64,000 nucleotides of DNA. Origin: Thamnidium elegans (taxonomy: Eukaryota; Mucoromycota; Mucoromycetes; Mucorales; Mucoraceae). The translations under genes and the position numbers were made by a program. The DNA is taken from assembly GCA_025201345.1 (NCBI GenBank), contig JAIXMG010000032.1:310001-374000 (forward strand). Direction: 5' to 3'. The notes under the pieces are model-generated. The model searched no databases. It was not told where the DNA came from and saw only the letters and a list, made by a program, of their open reading frames with translations. Shown here one piece after another: positions 1 to 12,148 of this stretch. The first letter of the stretch is position 1. Each line of letters starts with the position of its first letter.

Positions 1-136
1 ATGATTGATTTTTTTTTTAAGGTTTGGAGGGCGAAAGAGTACCAAATGTTAGATATTATGCGTTATATTATTGATTGGTGGACGGGGTATTTTATTTATT
101 TAAGCAGAAAATATACTATAAAAAAAAGTTTTTTTT

Positions 137-3100
137 TTAGAAAGTTTTTCCATTTGCGTTAGATGAGGACTGTCTATCTGCTTGTCTTTTTACAAGATAA
201 TTTAACTTGTCCATAACTTCTTCTAATTTAGTTTTGCGTTCCTGTAACTCGAGATGTTTTTGAATAGGTGGATTTTCTCTAGCAAATTGTTGTATTTGTT
301 TACGATCCATTTCATAAACTAGACGATTATCAACCTCGCGAGGGAACTGAAAGAAAAACTCATTTAATAACTCCACTTGTATAAACATAACGGCCTTATA
401 ATAAAAATAAAATAAAATTAGTGATCAAGTAAGACAAAAGATAACTTATCTAATATAAGGTAATATTACCGTATAAGTTAGTTTTTCAGCAATAACATTC
501 AAGAATGCTTCTGGACAGTATTGCTTATTTTCAGACGATTTACACTGTCTACTCTTCAAAGCAGCAATTCTATACTTTAAAATCATGGCACGATCTCTTA
601 AATAAATGGCATCTTTTGCTTTTTCTAATAATTTAGGGTTATAGAAAGATTTTACTACTTCTTCTTCTTCTTCTTCGTCTTCTTGTTGGTGGGAAGATTG
701 TCTATTATTATTATTGTTAAAATCTAAGCTTTGACTCTTTTCTTGTCGTCGAGCCTCTTCTCGTTGTGAATCTAGAAGGTAATTGATGGCGCTCTTTAAT
801 TTTTTCTTTCCGACAGAGTTTTTGATGGAAGCAGCCATTTCATCGCACATTTCAAGTTCTTTCTCCAATAAGGTGACAGATCTTTTCACGCCTTCATTCC
901 ATTCGGTATCATTAATCTCTACCTGAATTAAAAAAAAGAAAAAAAAGTTAGTACTACCATTCTTAAAATAAAATAAAATAGAAAAGTTACCTCAAATTTA
1001 TAAGGCTTGATAGTATTTTCGACTTGGTCACTGGTAGCTAAAAATTTTGTTCTCAGAATTTCACTTGTAAAACTCATTATCTGTTGACGAGTGTCAGGGT
1101 GATAACTAAATGATTCGGCATTTGCCAATCTCTCCATATTACTCATAAGAACGTCAACAACTAACTGTGTAGTAGATCTACCGATACCACTTTTAGTTAA
1201 AGCAGCAGAAGCAAAGTCTACCTTATATAACCAATAAATATCTTCAGGGGTTGCCTTAGGCAATTCGGCAATTTTCTCGTCACACCAATATTGTTCAGCA
1301 CAGATATCAAGTACTTTCTGTTCCAGCATTGTGCGCACTTCATGACGGACTTGAGGTTTACCGAAATTATTAGCAAAATCTTTAAAATCATGTTTGAGAC
1401 AGTCCATGGTTTCCGCAACATAAGATTCGGCCGTCACTTTTCTGTCGTTATACTGAACTTTAAATTGATAACGTGATTCTTCAAGTTCACGTTGAACTGC
1501 GTCTACGATACTGTACAAAGATCTGCCCATACTTTGTTCCAAAACGTTCATGAGTGTATGTCTCAAGGTAGATGTACCTACTTGAATATCTCGTTGATTG
1601 AAAATAAGATGAGATCTAAAATAAGCTTCTTCTGTTTTAATTAGTGCATGGGTCATATTTCCATTCGAAGCATTTTCGGGTGCTTTACAGACAACTCCAA
1701 TATAGCCGAGGTGTAATGGATAATCTGTGTTACGAAGAATAGCGGCACCTGCTTGAGGTGACACAAGATCCATTTTAGTAATAACACCAATAGTACGAAG
1801 TCCAAGCGGGTCCCATTTTCTACTGGCCTTGAGTGCAGGAGAATTTGCTAAATCAACATTTGCACTACAAACAGCTAAAATAATATTGGGTCCACGAATA
1901 TATTTTTCACATAAATCTTCAATCTTGTTCTTTAATGATTCTGGTTGATTACGATTAGAGATTTGAATATAACCTGGTAAATCGATTAAAGTAAGGTCGG
2001 GGACATTAGGCGAGTAAATGCGAAGTTCAATAGGTTTATCAGAAACACATTCAGATTCAGATACTGCCAAATTCATATCAATAAGCGTCTTTTGAACCTT
2101 TTTGAAATCAAATATTTTTCCCAATCCGAGTTGAGGGAATTCACCGTATTCTTCATCATTGTTAGGAGTATGAATCAATGTTAATTCAATAGGCCTTCTT
2201 GTGACCATATTACTTCCTCTGTTTAAATAATATCAACTTACTGCTTGAAAATTTCATTTCATAAATTAAAAAAAAAAAAAAAAAAAAACTTACTTTGGAA
2301 GAAATTCATGACCAACAATAGCTTCTAATACTGAACTTTTACCCGAACTTTGGGATCCAATAACAACAATACTAGGCAACCTTAATGTTTCATTGTGATC
2401 GATTGACATTAAAATACTACGAATTTCAATCAATTTTTTGGTCAACATCATTAACTGTTCGTCCTGCACAGAAATTCCATATTCATTCTTCTTCTTCTTC
2501 TTGTTTCTCTTTTCTCTCTCTTTTCTTTCGATTTCTTCCTCGTCTTCCTCCTCCTCTTCTTCTTCTTCATTCAAATACATGGCCATACCAGCAGCCGTTG
2601 CAGCAGCAGCTGCGGCGGCTGCTTCGTCTCCATCACCGTTGTTGTTACCATTACCATTACCATTACCATTACCATTACCATTACTATTACTACCTTTACT
2701 TTCTTCTTTAGGTACCTCTGATAATTTATGATTAACAACTTTTGGTTCTTCGACAGTTTTCGATTTAGTCAACAGGTTTCGAACAGATTCTGGAAGTCGA
2801 ATACGAATTTCAGGTATCGATATATCTACACCTTCTACTGCAGCTTGTGCTTTTGCAAAAAAAGAATCTATACTATCCTTTCCTTCCTTCATAAACCCAT
2901 TACTTTTATCAACGATATCTAGAATTATCCATTAAAAATTACGTAAAAAAAAGAAAAAAAAAATAGAAAAAAAAAACTTTACCTTGTAATTTATTAGTAG
3001 CAAGGGTTGTACCTGTAACTGCTGTGGTTGCAATGATTGCAGGAACTCGAACTGTTTTTAAAGCCATTCTTGGAATAGTCCAAATATTAATAGCTCTTAC

Positions 3101-3289
3101 TTGGGTTTGTAAAACAAGAGGTGCGGCATGGTAAGTACGTACTCGACCTCCATGATGTAAAAGTGGTGGAGGTTTATAAAACCCAGACAAGTCTCGCAAT
3201 TGTCGAAAAGGTACTCTTGCCCGAGATGTTGTCTTGGGATGAAGTACGCTTGTTATCGCTTTACTCTGTCGAAGGATATTCGTAATCAT
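137..3289 (-). CDS. MGM1: Mitochondrial dynamin-like GTPase (Mgm1/OPA1)
   Basis: Dynamin-family GTPase that fuses the mitochondrial inner membrane and shapes cristae. Five exons can be joined in frame: 2983-3289, 2294-2918, 991-2218, 470-922 and 137-394, giving 956 residues. Residues 1-60 are Arg/Ser-rich and look like a matrix targeting signal. A hydrophobic segment follows at about residues 75-98. The GTPase domain carries G1 GSQSSGKSS (about residue 290), G3 DLPG and G4 TKMD. The stalk and a C-terminal GED-like region follow, as in the family. The start is the ATG at 3289, which opens the presequence. An odd feature is a low-complexity insert at about residues 175-247 (Gly-Asn repeats, an Ala run, then Glu and Lys runs) between the membrane anchor and the G domain. 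The presequence and anchor argue for Mgm1 rather than Drp1/Dnm1. Confidence 0.93.
2485..2700 (-). repeat. Coding low-complexity tract in MGM1
   Basis: Simple repeats encode Gly-Asn dipeptides, then eight Ala, then runs of Glu and Lys. On the plus strand the Gly-Asn part is a TTACCA hexamer array. It lies between the membrane anchor and the GTPase domain. Confidence 0.85.
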
Positions 3290-3647
3290 ATTAGTACGAA
3301 TAAAAACGATAAATAAAAAAATAAAGTGAGATAATATCAACTTGCGTTTTTTTTTTTTTTTGTAGCAGTGTTTTGTACCTGGTAGAACAGTCACTTTTTT
3401 TTTTTTTTTTTTTTTTCGTGCTTTCAAACTAAAAAAGAGCTTTATGGCAAACCAAGGCAAACATTTTTTTTATAAATTTACTTTTTATTACAATATAAAA
3501 AAAAATCTAACTACCAGTTATGAGCTCCCAAATGATATCGGCACCTACGTCCAATACCTTGGTTCACCGTCAGAAATAGAATAATTCACGCATAAAGATG
3601 TGTTATGCATTTTTTTTTAAAATAGTAAAAAAAAAAAGTAAAATAGC
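3290..3647. other. Intergenic, MGM1 upstream / RPL1 downstream
   Basis: Non-coding stretch of about 358 bp with several T homopolymers. It should hold the MGM1 promoter and the uL1 polyadenylation site. I see no RNA gene or clear regulatory motif. Confidence 0.5.
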
Positions 3648-4438
3648 TTAGAAGAGACGGTAAGCCTTACCCATGGAAGACTTCAAGTACAAGGACTTGA
3701 CGTTTTGCCAATGCTTCTTCAACAAGGAAACGAGGAAGTTAACAGACAACATGATGTTGGCAATCAATTGATCTTCAGTCATACCGACGTGACCAACAGC
3801 AACACCAAGACAAAGAACCTTCTTCAATTGGAACTTGATAGTAGCACGGAGTTCATTGGCCTTATCAATCAAGGAGTCGTTGTGAGAGACTGGAGTAGGG
3901 AACTTACCGACCTTATGAAGACCAGGACCCAAAAGACGAGGAATTTGCTTAATAAGAGCTTCGGAAGCTAAGAAAGCATCATACTTCTTGGCAAGCTTCT
4001 TAATAAGCTTCTTGTTCTTGTTAAGCTTCTTAAGATCTTCAACAGATTGGAATTCCATACCGGCACCCTTAGCTTGATCACAATGGAAAGCATCACCAAG
4101 GATACAGACGGACATGTTGGGACGAGCAATGTTGGGAAGCTTGATGGTACCAGAGAAACGCTTATCACGTTGAGGATCGTAGTTCTTCAAACCAACTTGA
4201 AGTTCAACAGTTTCGACGAACTTTCTTTGCTTTTGCTTGGAAGCTTCTTGAATTTGGACGACAACGTCTCTGACGGCAGCGGCGCTAACTTTGCTGTAAA
4301 AGAAATATATAAAGTCAGTTTAAGGTACAATACAGGACCGCTGTGTACATATACACTCATACCGTTTACATCGTGCATATGTAGACGGATGGGTCTATAT
4401 CTTCCCTGGATGGATGATATAATGTGAACTTACCTCAT
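3648..4438 (-). CDS. RPL1: 60S ribosomal protein uL1 (L10a / Rpl1)
   Basis: Large-subunit ribosomal protein that forms the L1 stalk at the E site. The coding sequence has two exons. The first is only 5 nt (4434-4438, ATGAG), followed by a 140-bp intron (4294-4433), and the second is 3648-4293. Joined, they encode 216 residues starting [13 protein letters not shown], the usual length and start for eukaryotic L10a. Family stretches such as [22 protein letters not shown] and [16 protein letters not shown] are visible. Codon use is strongly biased (for example CTT/TTG Leu, AAG Lys), as expected of a highly expressed gene. A CCAAT box lies at 4523-4527 on the coding strand's upstream side. Confidence 0.96.
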
Positions 4439-6285
4439 GTTAAACACAGATAGAAAAGAGAAGGAAGAAAATGTTTACGTCCTTTTAGAACTGTTTATAA
4501 GCTAGTAAATAAAAGTATAAATGATTGGTTAGACATGTTACACTGCTAGTTCCAGTCCGGACTATGTACTGTTATGTTTTGTAGTGGTTTTTCCAACCTT
4601 ATTTAAGAAAAAGGAGGTTCCGGTTACTATCACATACTGTCTATCAATCATTTGCTTAAGAAAAAAGAAGTTGAAAAAAAAAAGTCAAAGCAGCGACAAC
4701 GACTCTAAGTATTGTGAATAGTTTTTTTTTCCTCAAAATGATACCAAGTTATTGCAAAATGCTTTTTATTACTTGATTATTTATAAGTCTTCTTGTGTTA
4801 TATTTAGTTACCACTGTCCTTTTTTTTTTAAAAAAAAAGAAAAAAGTGTGTAAAGTGAATACTGAAAGATCAAATTGTCGTCGATAGAAAGCCTTATTTA
4901 TGCACGTCCTGAGATTGGCAACTTTTTAAAGTCCTGTTACAAAATTGCATATCAAATTGGATCCCCTGCTCCGCTAATTGAGAATAGCGACCATAAGCTA
5001 AAAAAAAAAAAATTAGGTCGACTCCAATGTATACAATTTAATTGATATATATATATACATATTAAAAGAAGAGCATCGAATATTTAGCACATTTCTTTTT
5101 TCTCATGTAACGCGTACCCAATGTCAATAGTAAATGATGGTCATAAATTCTTTTTTGTAAAAAATTATCTGTCGAAAGGCAATTACGCAAACACAATAGT
5201 TTATCAAAAAGTGATCTACCCGCCATATCTCGGGTTTATCGTTTAGAACCAATAAAATAGTATGATTATGATACTATAGATAGTATCAGTGAATAAAACG
5301 TGCTATTTATCTTAAAAACCACGTGTAAAATAAGTTTAATAGTTGGACTTTTTTTTTTAAAAAAAATAAATAATAATCACCTATTTTGACCTGGTAACAA
5401 CATGTTTATTCTATCGAAAATATACATAGTAGTTCTTTGAAAAATAACCGTACGCTTTGTTTTCTTTTTCGATGAAACATTGAAGTAAATACTAAAACTA
5501 TTATTAATACAATAACAAAAATATTCGTCACATGGCGCGTATATAAAAATCAAGTTCTTTAACTCTACCTGTTCTACTCATACTATGAACTTCAAAGGTT
5601 CTTATGGGTGGGCTTAAAGTAATTAAGTATACAGAGTATGGCTGTTTCGTGTCTATTTCGGGGTATATTCTATTGTAATTTCCAGTCATACAAAAGAAAA
5701 AGAAAAGCGATCGTATCCGATCCTATCATTTGATTTTATAGGTTAAGTATGCTCTCTTTGACAGTCTTTAATTTACATTATTTGATAAAAAGAGAGTTTA
5801 GGAAACCAATACAATCTAAAAATGATGATCCGATTATTTTTATAAACTAGTTATCTATGTTTATATGGTAGTCAATACCAATCAGCTGATGATCGAAATA
5901 AATTATTACTAGCGATATAATCTCCCCCGCTTTTTTTTTTAGTTACTCGTCAAACCTTCAATTAACACGAAAATAACCGAAGAAGGAATACAATGGAAAT
6001 AATAAAAACACTCCTCTTTAAAAACCCAACTACACGAGAGTGTTTCCATACGCAGGGATATTTATTGAAGCAGAGAGTGTTTATTATGTACCACATTCAC
6101 GTCTTAATCCGATGTAGTACAATACATATATGTTTACAAGATAAAAAAAAAAGATAGCTCTCCAAACTAAAGAAATAATATATTCGATAATTGACATTTG
6201 AGTACAAAGAAATAAAATACGTGTTAAAAGCTAGTTTTTGTTTTTATTTTGCGCACTAAAAAGAAAAGGAATCTAGATAAAATTA
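4439..6285. other. Long intergenic region upstream of RPL1
   Basis: About 1.85 kb without a convincing ORF on either strand. It is AT-rich with many homopolymers, including T(n)A(n) tracts near 4820-4838 and 5349-5366. The part next to 4438 should be the uL1 promoter (CCAAT at 4523-4527, reverse strand). No tRNA or rRNA recognised. Confidence 0.5.
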
Positions 6286-6547
6286 TTATGCGATCCATCT
6301 ACATATTCTATAAATTTTGAGTTTTTCAGCGGAGGCAGTATCCACACTTAGGTCAATTGTTACAGGACCATTATTCGGAAAGTGGGTATCTCTAATCTAG
6401 GTACAATTAATGAATGTTTGAAACATAGTATGATATTACCTCTAAACGAGACACACCTATTGAACGAGCTTCTTCCAAATACTGTTGGTTAATGCGATCA
6501 AATGGAATTAAAAATGTTCCTGAAATAATCATCCAAGTTATTGGCAT
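6286..6547 (-). CDS. Possible small two-exon ORF, unknown
   Basis: I do not recognise this. An open stretch from an ATG at 6547 can be joined through a possible 43-bp intron (GTAATA...CTAG, about 6398-6440) to a second open stretch ending in TAA at 6286. The product would be about 72 residues, including SIGVSRLE, then RDTHFPNNGPVTIDLSVD. The composition looks protein-like rather than random AT-rich translation. It sits 220 bp downstream of the LMBR1-domain gene on the same strand. It could be the 3' end of a decayed gene. Not supported by homology. Confidence 0.25.
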
Positions 6548-6766
6548 AATTAGGTATATATAAAAGCGATTAAAAAAGGGGAAGAGAGAGAGAGAAAGAG
6601 AGAGAGAGAAGTGAAGTAGGCTTATATATTTTTTGGGGGGGGGGGTTATCAATTTATTGGTGATTGGGTAATTGTACTTTTCTCCTTTTCTGTTCAAATA
6701 TTACAAATAAATTTTATTGTTATTTTGACATGCAAGCCAACTACTAAAAAAAAAATATTGATATAT

Positions 6767-8490
6767 TTATATATCATTAAACATATTTTTAGGCGGAGTA
6801 GGAGAAGGACGACTACTACCATCAAACCTAGCAAAAGGAGAAGCGTTACTATTATGATTCGTTTGACGATTAATGCCAGAGGAAGCCATCAGAAAAGGAT
6901 TTGGGGAACTAGCTCTCGATGAATTATTACTATTATTATTTGTATCTTGTTCAAGTCTAGTATTTTTATAAGGACGATGATTATCATTTGTTACAGTACC
7001 GGCAGAAGGACGTCCAAGCACGCGCCCGATACTACTATTATTGTTTGTGGATTGTGGTTCCGTTAATTGAGGTGATGATGTATTATTATCGGAATTACTC
7101 TTTGAAGAACCAAACAATCCCCCTAATTTGTGTTTCACTGTATCACCAAATGAAGTTTTTAATTTCATAGAATCTAGATCATTATGACTTTCATTAACTG
7201 AAGACCCAGAAGAAGAAGGTGAGTTATCTTGGTAACGCTGTGGTTGATTAGATCTACCAGATAAAATTTCATCTACTCTTCTGTCACGTTCAGTTCGTAA
7301 CGTATCGGGTGGACTTGCACGATGATATTTTTTATTCGTATATTCCTATTTTATAAACTCATGTGAATATCAGTGCACATCAGTAATATCCCTGTTACTT
7401 TTTTTTTTACCCTATTTCGTGCTGTATGTGTAATCACTCGCGAACTTGGATTGATTTCACGTTCTCTGGCTCGGCGCTCTATACATATATATATATATAT
7501 ATATATATTACGGTAATAATAAGCATTCGACCAATTTTCTTCTTTTTTTCTATGTCTTACCTTCTTGTATAAGCTTGGCCCCTTCTTCATAATCTTCATC
7601 TAATAATCCACTGGTGCCAGCTTCAGTATCGTCTCTATTATTCAAATTATCATCGTCACTGCCTTCATAAGGACTTTTAATACCACAAAACCCTAGGCAA
7701 CGACCTTGAACATTAAATAACAATGAAAGCGAAGGAATTAAAATAATAATAGGAAACCAATCTGCGAATGCACCTAAAAATTTGATAAGATCTGCTTTGC
7801 CCATAAACTAATAAAAAAATATACGTTAGTCAATCAATCGCACAAAAAAAAAAGAACACTTACAGTAGTGAAAACGGCTTTGCTGACACCTGGTGCATCT
7901 ACAGCTAGATTAATATAATTGTAACATAATGGCGCCCTATTATTTTGAGTTTAATTTAACTAAACATCGATACAAATATATTACAATTACTTACATCATT
8001 TTACACATATAACCTGTAAACCATAATAAACTATTTTCGTCAGTATGATGATTTGGTATAAGTAAATACAGATTAAAAAATCTAATTTTAAACAAGGACG
8101 AGTAAACACAGATACACATGTAAAGAAGAGTCAAGAAGGCCATGATCTAAAAGACAGCAACAGAAGGTTAGACAAGATCATGTATTTCCATCATAATGAA
8201 CTTACTTCTAAAGCGGCGTAATTGGTTCCACATGCGTTCAAGGCATAGTATGCAATGGATATAATAGCTGGTTTTCTAACATTGAATACTAATTCTGACC
8301 AGATAATACATACACTTATACAAGAGAAAATAATCGCCAAAAGTTTATATAAATTTGGTGAAATACGTAAAACCCACCACCATTCCATTGTCAACATAAA
8401 CTTTGTCCATCTTGTTTCTTCATTATTATATCTCAAAGTCGAAAAAAATTTACTATTGATACCATTAAACAATTAGCACAAATTGACATC

Positions 8491-8535
<45 letters not shown>

Positions 8536-9852
8536 CTTTTTTTTTTCTTACCGGTTACTTTTATCCTTATTACTGATGATATCTTGAAGATAGAATGCTT
8601 CATCAAGTAAATTGTTCCATAGTCTAAATTCTAGGTATTGAGCTATTGTTCGTTTATGCAAGAATATAAACTTACGCTTTTTTTCTATCTCTTATACGAA
8701 TAGCCAATACCATTCTTCTCGAAATTTTGACTAAATAATCTTCAGTAAGTTCTGCAGGGATATTAATCGAATTATCTCTTTCAGAAAAGGCTTCGTGAAG
8801 CACAAAAGGAAATCTTCGAACCATTGTATTGATACAATATCTAATTTCTGGTATCTCTATCATTGTTCGTCTAGATATAGCGTTCATAGTCTATAAACAA
8901 GTTGGAATTAACAATATGATGAATAAGTTTTTTTTTTAGCATTTACTTTAGATAATTCGTTAAATTCAAGTTCACTATCCAAACATTCTTCTTTCAATTT
9001 AGTAGCATTTGCATAATGTTGATGTAAGTGACGATCATAACTTCCAGAATACCATAAACTACGAGGTACAGATACCAAACCGTAACCCATAAACACAATT
9101 ACTAAAAATAATCCCCAACTATTTGCTGCTGCCATTACATAACTTTGAATTCCTTCCCTATATGTAGTTTGCATAAATCAATAGACTAGCAAGAATGATA
9201 TAATTTTTTTTTTTTTTTTTGTACCTAGTTGTTAATCCACTCCCAAAAACTAAGTATACCAATCCAATAGTTCCAACCACAACATAAATAGAATAAAATC
9301 GAACGTTCACTTTAACAGCTGACTTTAACCGCTTTATAATTGTAAAGTCGCCTGTATTGACATAAGCTTGCATCATTGGAATCATTAACCTACACTTCAA
9401 TGTTAATACCTAAAACCATAAAATAAAACATTCGTAATCTTACCAAGTCAAACAGAACGAAGTCCAATAAATAACTCTCCAAGCAACAAATAAGAAGGAT
9501 TGCGAAACATAAGCAAACGGTACTCTACCCTTTTTATCATCATGAACAGTCTAAATAAACAAATGAATACAAATGAACAATAAATTAATATTTATTTACT
9601 TACGGATGCCAAATCAAGTGGTAATAAAAATACAATCCAGAAAGGAAAAAACCATCCAATAGTACAAACGACAGTAACGTACCAAGCTTGTCTTTTTATG
9701 TTGCCAAATCTTGATAGTGTAAATATAACAATAACAAACAATAGACTGGTAGCAACTATTAAAGGGGCCCAATCACTCTTATGAATTAAGACGGGCTCAT
9801 TCGGTAAAGGGGCCGTATCTGGTGGTGGTATATTAGGTATATTTTCGTCCAT
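6767..9852 (-). CDS. LMBR1-domain membrane protein (LMBRD2-like)
   Basis: Multi-pass membrane protein of the LMBR1-like family, LMBRD2 branch. That branch has been linked to GPCR/cAMP signalling in animals; its role in fungi is unclear. The start is ATG 9852 (MDENIPNIPP). A hydrophobic segment with IVATSLLFVIVIFTLSR follows, then further membrane segments, a charged middle region (RRFPFVLHEAFSERDNS, LWNNLLDEAFYLQDI), more membrane helices (MEWWWVLRISPNLYK, APLCYNYINL) and FIGAFADWFP-type sequence near the end of the core. The last exons encode a long Ser/Asn-rich cytosolic tail (GLFGSSKSNSDNNTS) ending at 6767. About ten exons can be chained, for example the QEERRARERE junction at 7485-7565 and RNREYTNKKYH across 7347-7407. 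The tail is poorly conserved and its exon borders are less certain. Confidence 0.85.
7482..7508. repeat. (AT)n microsatellite in LMBRD2-like intron
   Basis: Dinucleotide AT repeat directly adjoining the inferred splice acceptor of the ERRARERE exon, so it lies in the branch-point/acceptor zone. Confidence 0.8.
8493..8532. repeat. Poly-A tract (40 A)
   Basis: An uninterrupted run of 40 A on the plus strand inside an intron of the LMBRD2-like gene. It is the longest homopolymer in the window, and its length may be uncertain from sequencing. Confidence 0.9.
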
Positions 9853-11047
9853 TACTTTATATATAAGAAAGAAAGAAAGAAAAAGAGGTCTAAAATGAAA
9901 ATAAAGATAAAAAAATCCGCGGCCATAAATGTAGCCTCATTGCGGGGTGGTGAGGCGGTCACTAGCACATGTAGCTATTTTAAAACAGGTTTGTTTCTTA
10001 TTCTTACCTGTCTTTGCTATTAGTCTACACGTCTTATCCAGCGCTTGCCAGATTTAACTCACGCAACTATTCCGTATATATTACTTATACTTGCCAAACG
10101 ACAATTACAGATGCTGTTAAAAAAGCTAACTGTCATGAGAGGTATCTTTATTTAATTACTACTTTTTTATATTCAAATTATCATCTTTTTTTTTTTTACT
10201 ATACTCTTTATTTTACAGTTAAATCTGATTTTTTCCTAACAGCTCATATGTGCAATACTTTCTCAATGTTACATTTAATTGTATCGTTGTCTTATTACTT
10301 TGATCATAGTATTTGTATCTACCCCTATTTTTAAACTCAAACAAAAAAAATATCTTTTACCATTTAGACATCTAATGTTATACTATACAACATTGTCCTT
10401 ATACTATCATACTATATACCTTAGTGAGGCCTGAAAATCTAATCGACAAAAGTTTCCAGTCTTGCATATTCCTTTTCTTATTGAAAACAAAATGATGTCT
10501 AGTATTACAATTTAGGATAATTAGGTAACAAAGAAAAAACTTTATTTTTGCGTACTGTGACAGTAACGTATATTTTTATTAACATTTTATTCAATAATTA
10601 ATGTTCTTTCTTTTTTGAAATTAGTAACTATGGACACTGGTATAAACACTTTTGTTTAAAACGATAGTTGTCTCCCTTTTTTTTTATATCACTACTTCAA
10701 TTACACTAGAAAGGTTTTTTTTTAATTATTTGCATTAATTTTATTTAGTAATCTACAGTTTTTAGCATTTTTTTATTTGCTATTATTATTTTAGGATCAC
10801 TTCTTGGTAACTGGAAAAATATTTATATCGTCGCTTATACCAGGTTGAGCAGTATTAACTACTTATGGTTTCAACTCGTAATGATGAGTAAAATTGCCTT
10901 ATTTGTAATTTTTTTTTTTTAAAAAAAAAGATGCATTACCATGGTCACGGTTATCATTTTAAATAGAGAGTATATAAATGATGCCAAAACGTTTTTTTTT
11001 CTCTTACCTTTCTTCATTATACATTTTTTAAAAAGTAATAGTTTAAA
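9853..11047. other. Divergent intergenic region
   Basis: About 1.2 kb between the divergent LMBRD2-like and oxidoreductase genes. There is a GC-richer patch at 9916-9975 and a T(n)A(n) tract at about 10910-10929. A 106-codon open frame at 10014-10334 is rich in Tyr/Phe/Leu and lacks any recognisable domain. It may include a short real exon but is not called. Confidence 0.45.
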
Positions 11048-12124
11048 ATGACAGCTATTCCTGATACAATGCACGGTGTTCAACTCGTAAAATATGGCTC
11101 GTTTGAAGAAGCTCTTGTATACAATGAAGAAATACCTATACCTAAAATTAAATCAAAGACACAAGTATTGGTTAGAATTAAAGCAGCTAGTGTTAATCCA
11201 ATCGAAGCAAAAGTAGCTTCTGGAAACATGAAACTAGGTACCTTTGCGGTTGGTCTTCCCTCTATTCTCGGTGCTGATTTTTCTGGTGTTATTATCGCTA
11301 AGGGTGATAAAGTGACTGATTTCGAAGTAGGGGACGAAGTGTTTGGTTCACAAGAACTTCCTTTTGGCATGAATGGTGTATATGCGCAATACACCACAGT
11401 TGAAACAACTGGTGCATCTATCGCAAAGAAGCCTAAAGAACTTTCATTTGAACAAGCCGCTTCAGCTGGTATTGCTGTTCTTACTGCTTATCAAGCCATT
11501 GTAAATTATGGTCGTATCACTAAAAATAATTCTAAAGAAAAGAGAAACATTCTCGTGGTAGGTGCATCAGGCGGTGTTGGTAGCTATGGTATTCAAGTAG
11601 CCAAAGCAATCAATACGGAAAATAATGTAATCGGTATTTGCAGTGCAAAGAATGTCGAGTTTGTAGAGTCGTTAGGTGCAGATAGGGTGATTAATTACAG
11701 AGATGAAGAAAGTTACAAATCATTTCTCGATGAAAAGATCCCGTTTGATATTATTTTTGATTGCGTTGGTGGTGATGAATATTACAAGCAATTGGATCCA
11801 TTATTAACTAAAAAGGGTGTTTATTCTACTGCAGTTGGGCCTGTGGCACATGCTGGTTCTTCTTATCTTGGTGTCGTTGATGTTTTCTCGTTAGTCGGAA
11901 ATATTGTCTATAAAAAATTATTCGGTTGCCATCGTTATGCCATGGTCACTGAACTTCCTCATAACGAATTTAGAACTAAAATCGCACCACTTTTCGACAA
12001 CCATAAAATTCATGGAACCGTTTATGACGACGATAATATTTTTCCTTTAAGAGAAATTAGTAAAGCATTTGAAAAGATTTGGTCCCATCGTGCAGTTGGA
12101 AAAATTGTAATTTCAATTGATTAA
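11048..12124 (+). CDS. MDR-family NADPH:quinone oxidoreductase-like protein
   Basis: Single-exon gene of 358 residues in the medium-chain dehydrogenase/reductase superfamily, quinone oxidoreductase/zeta-crystallin type. The N-terminal GroES-like domain includes VRIKAASVNPIEAKVASG and GADFSGVI. A Rossmann fold follows with VVGASGGVGSYGIQVAK, the dinucleotide-binding glycine motif. The cysteine and histidine zinc ligands of alcohol dehydrogenases are absent, so it should be a zinc-independent NAD(P)H enoyl or quinone reductase. The substrate cannot be inferred. The C-terminus ends AVGKIVISID. Its stop codon is 24 bp from the stop of the convergent TMEM97-like gene. Confidence 0.9.
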   Translation: MTAIPDTMHGVQLVKYGSFEEALVYNEEIPIPKIKSKTQVLVRIKAASVNPIEAKVASGNMKLGTFAVGLPSILGADFSGVIIAKGDKVTDFEVGDEVFGSQELPFGMNGVYAQYTTVETTGASIAKKPKELSFEQAASAGIAVLTAYQAIVNYGRITKNNSKEKRNILVVGASGGVGSYGIQVAKAINTENNVIGICSAKNVEFVESLGADRVINYRDEESYKSFLDEKIPFDIIFDCVGGDEYYKQLDPLLTKKGVYSTAVGPVAHAGSSYLGVVDVFSLVGNIVYKKLFGCHRYAMVTELPHNEFRTKIAPLFDNHKIHGTVYDDDNIFPLREISKAFEKIWSHRAVGKIVISID

Positions 12125-12148
12125 AAAAATAAAATAAAATAAAAAAAT

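Noticed and set aside
1..136. 53-codon ORF from ATG at position 1
   Set aside because: Homopolymer-rich, runs into the MGM1 end, and no family; it could be the edge of something beyond the window but nothing supports it.
2385..2731. Plus-strand ORFs opposite MGM1
   Set aside because: Simple-repeat antisense translation of the Gly-Asn, Ala and Glu runs of MGM1.
10014..10334. 106-codon plus-strand ORF
   Set aside because: Rich in Tyr, Phe and Leu, no domain, and overlaps T-rich intergenic DNA. A short first exon is possible but not shown.
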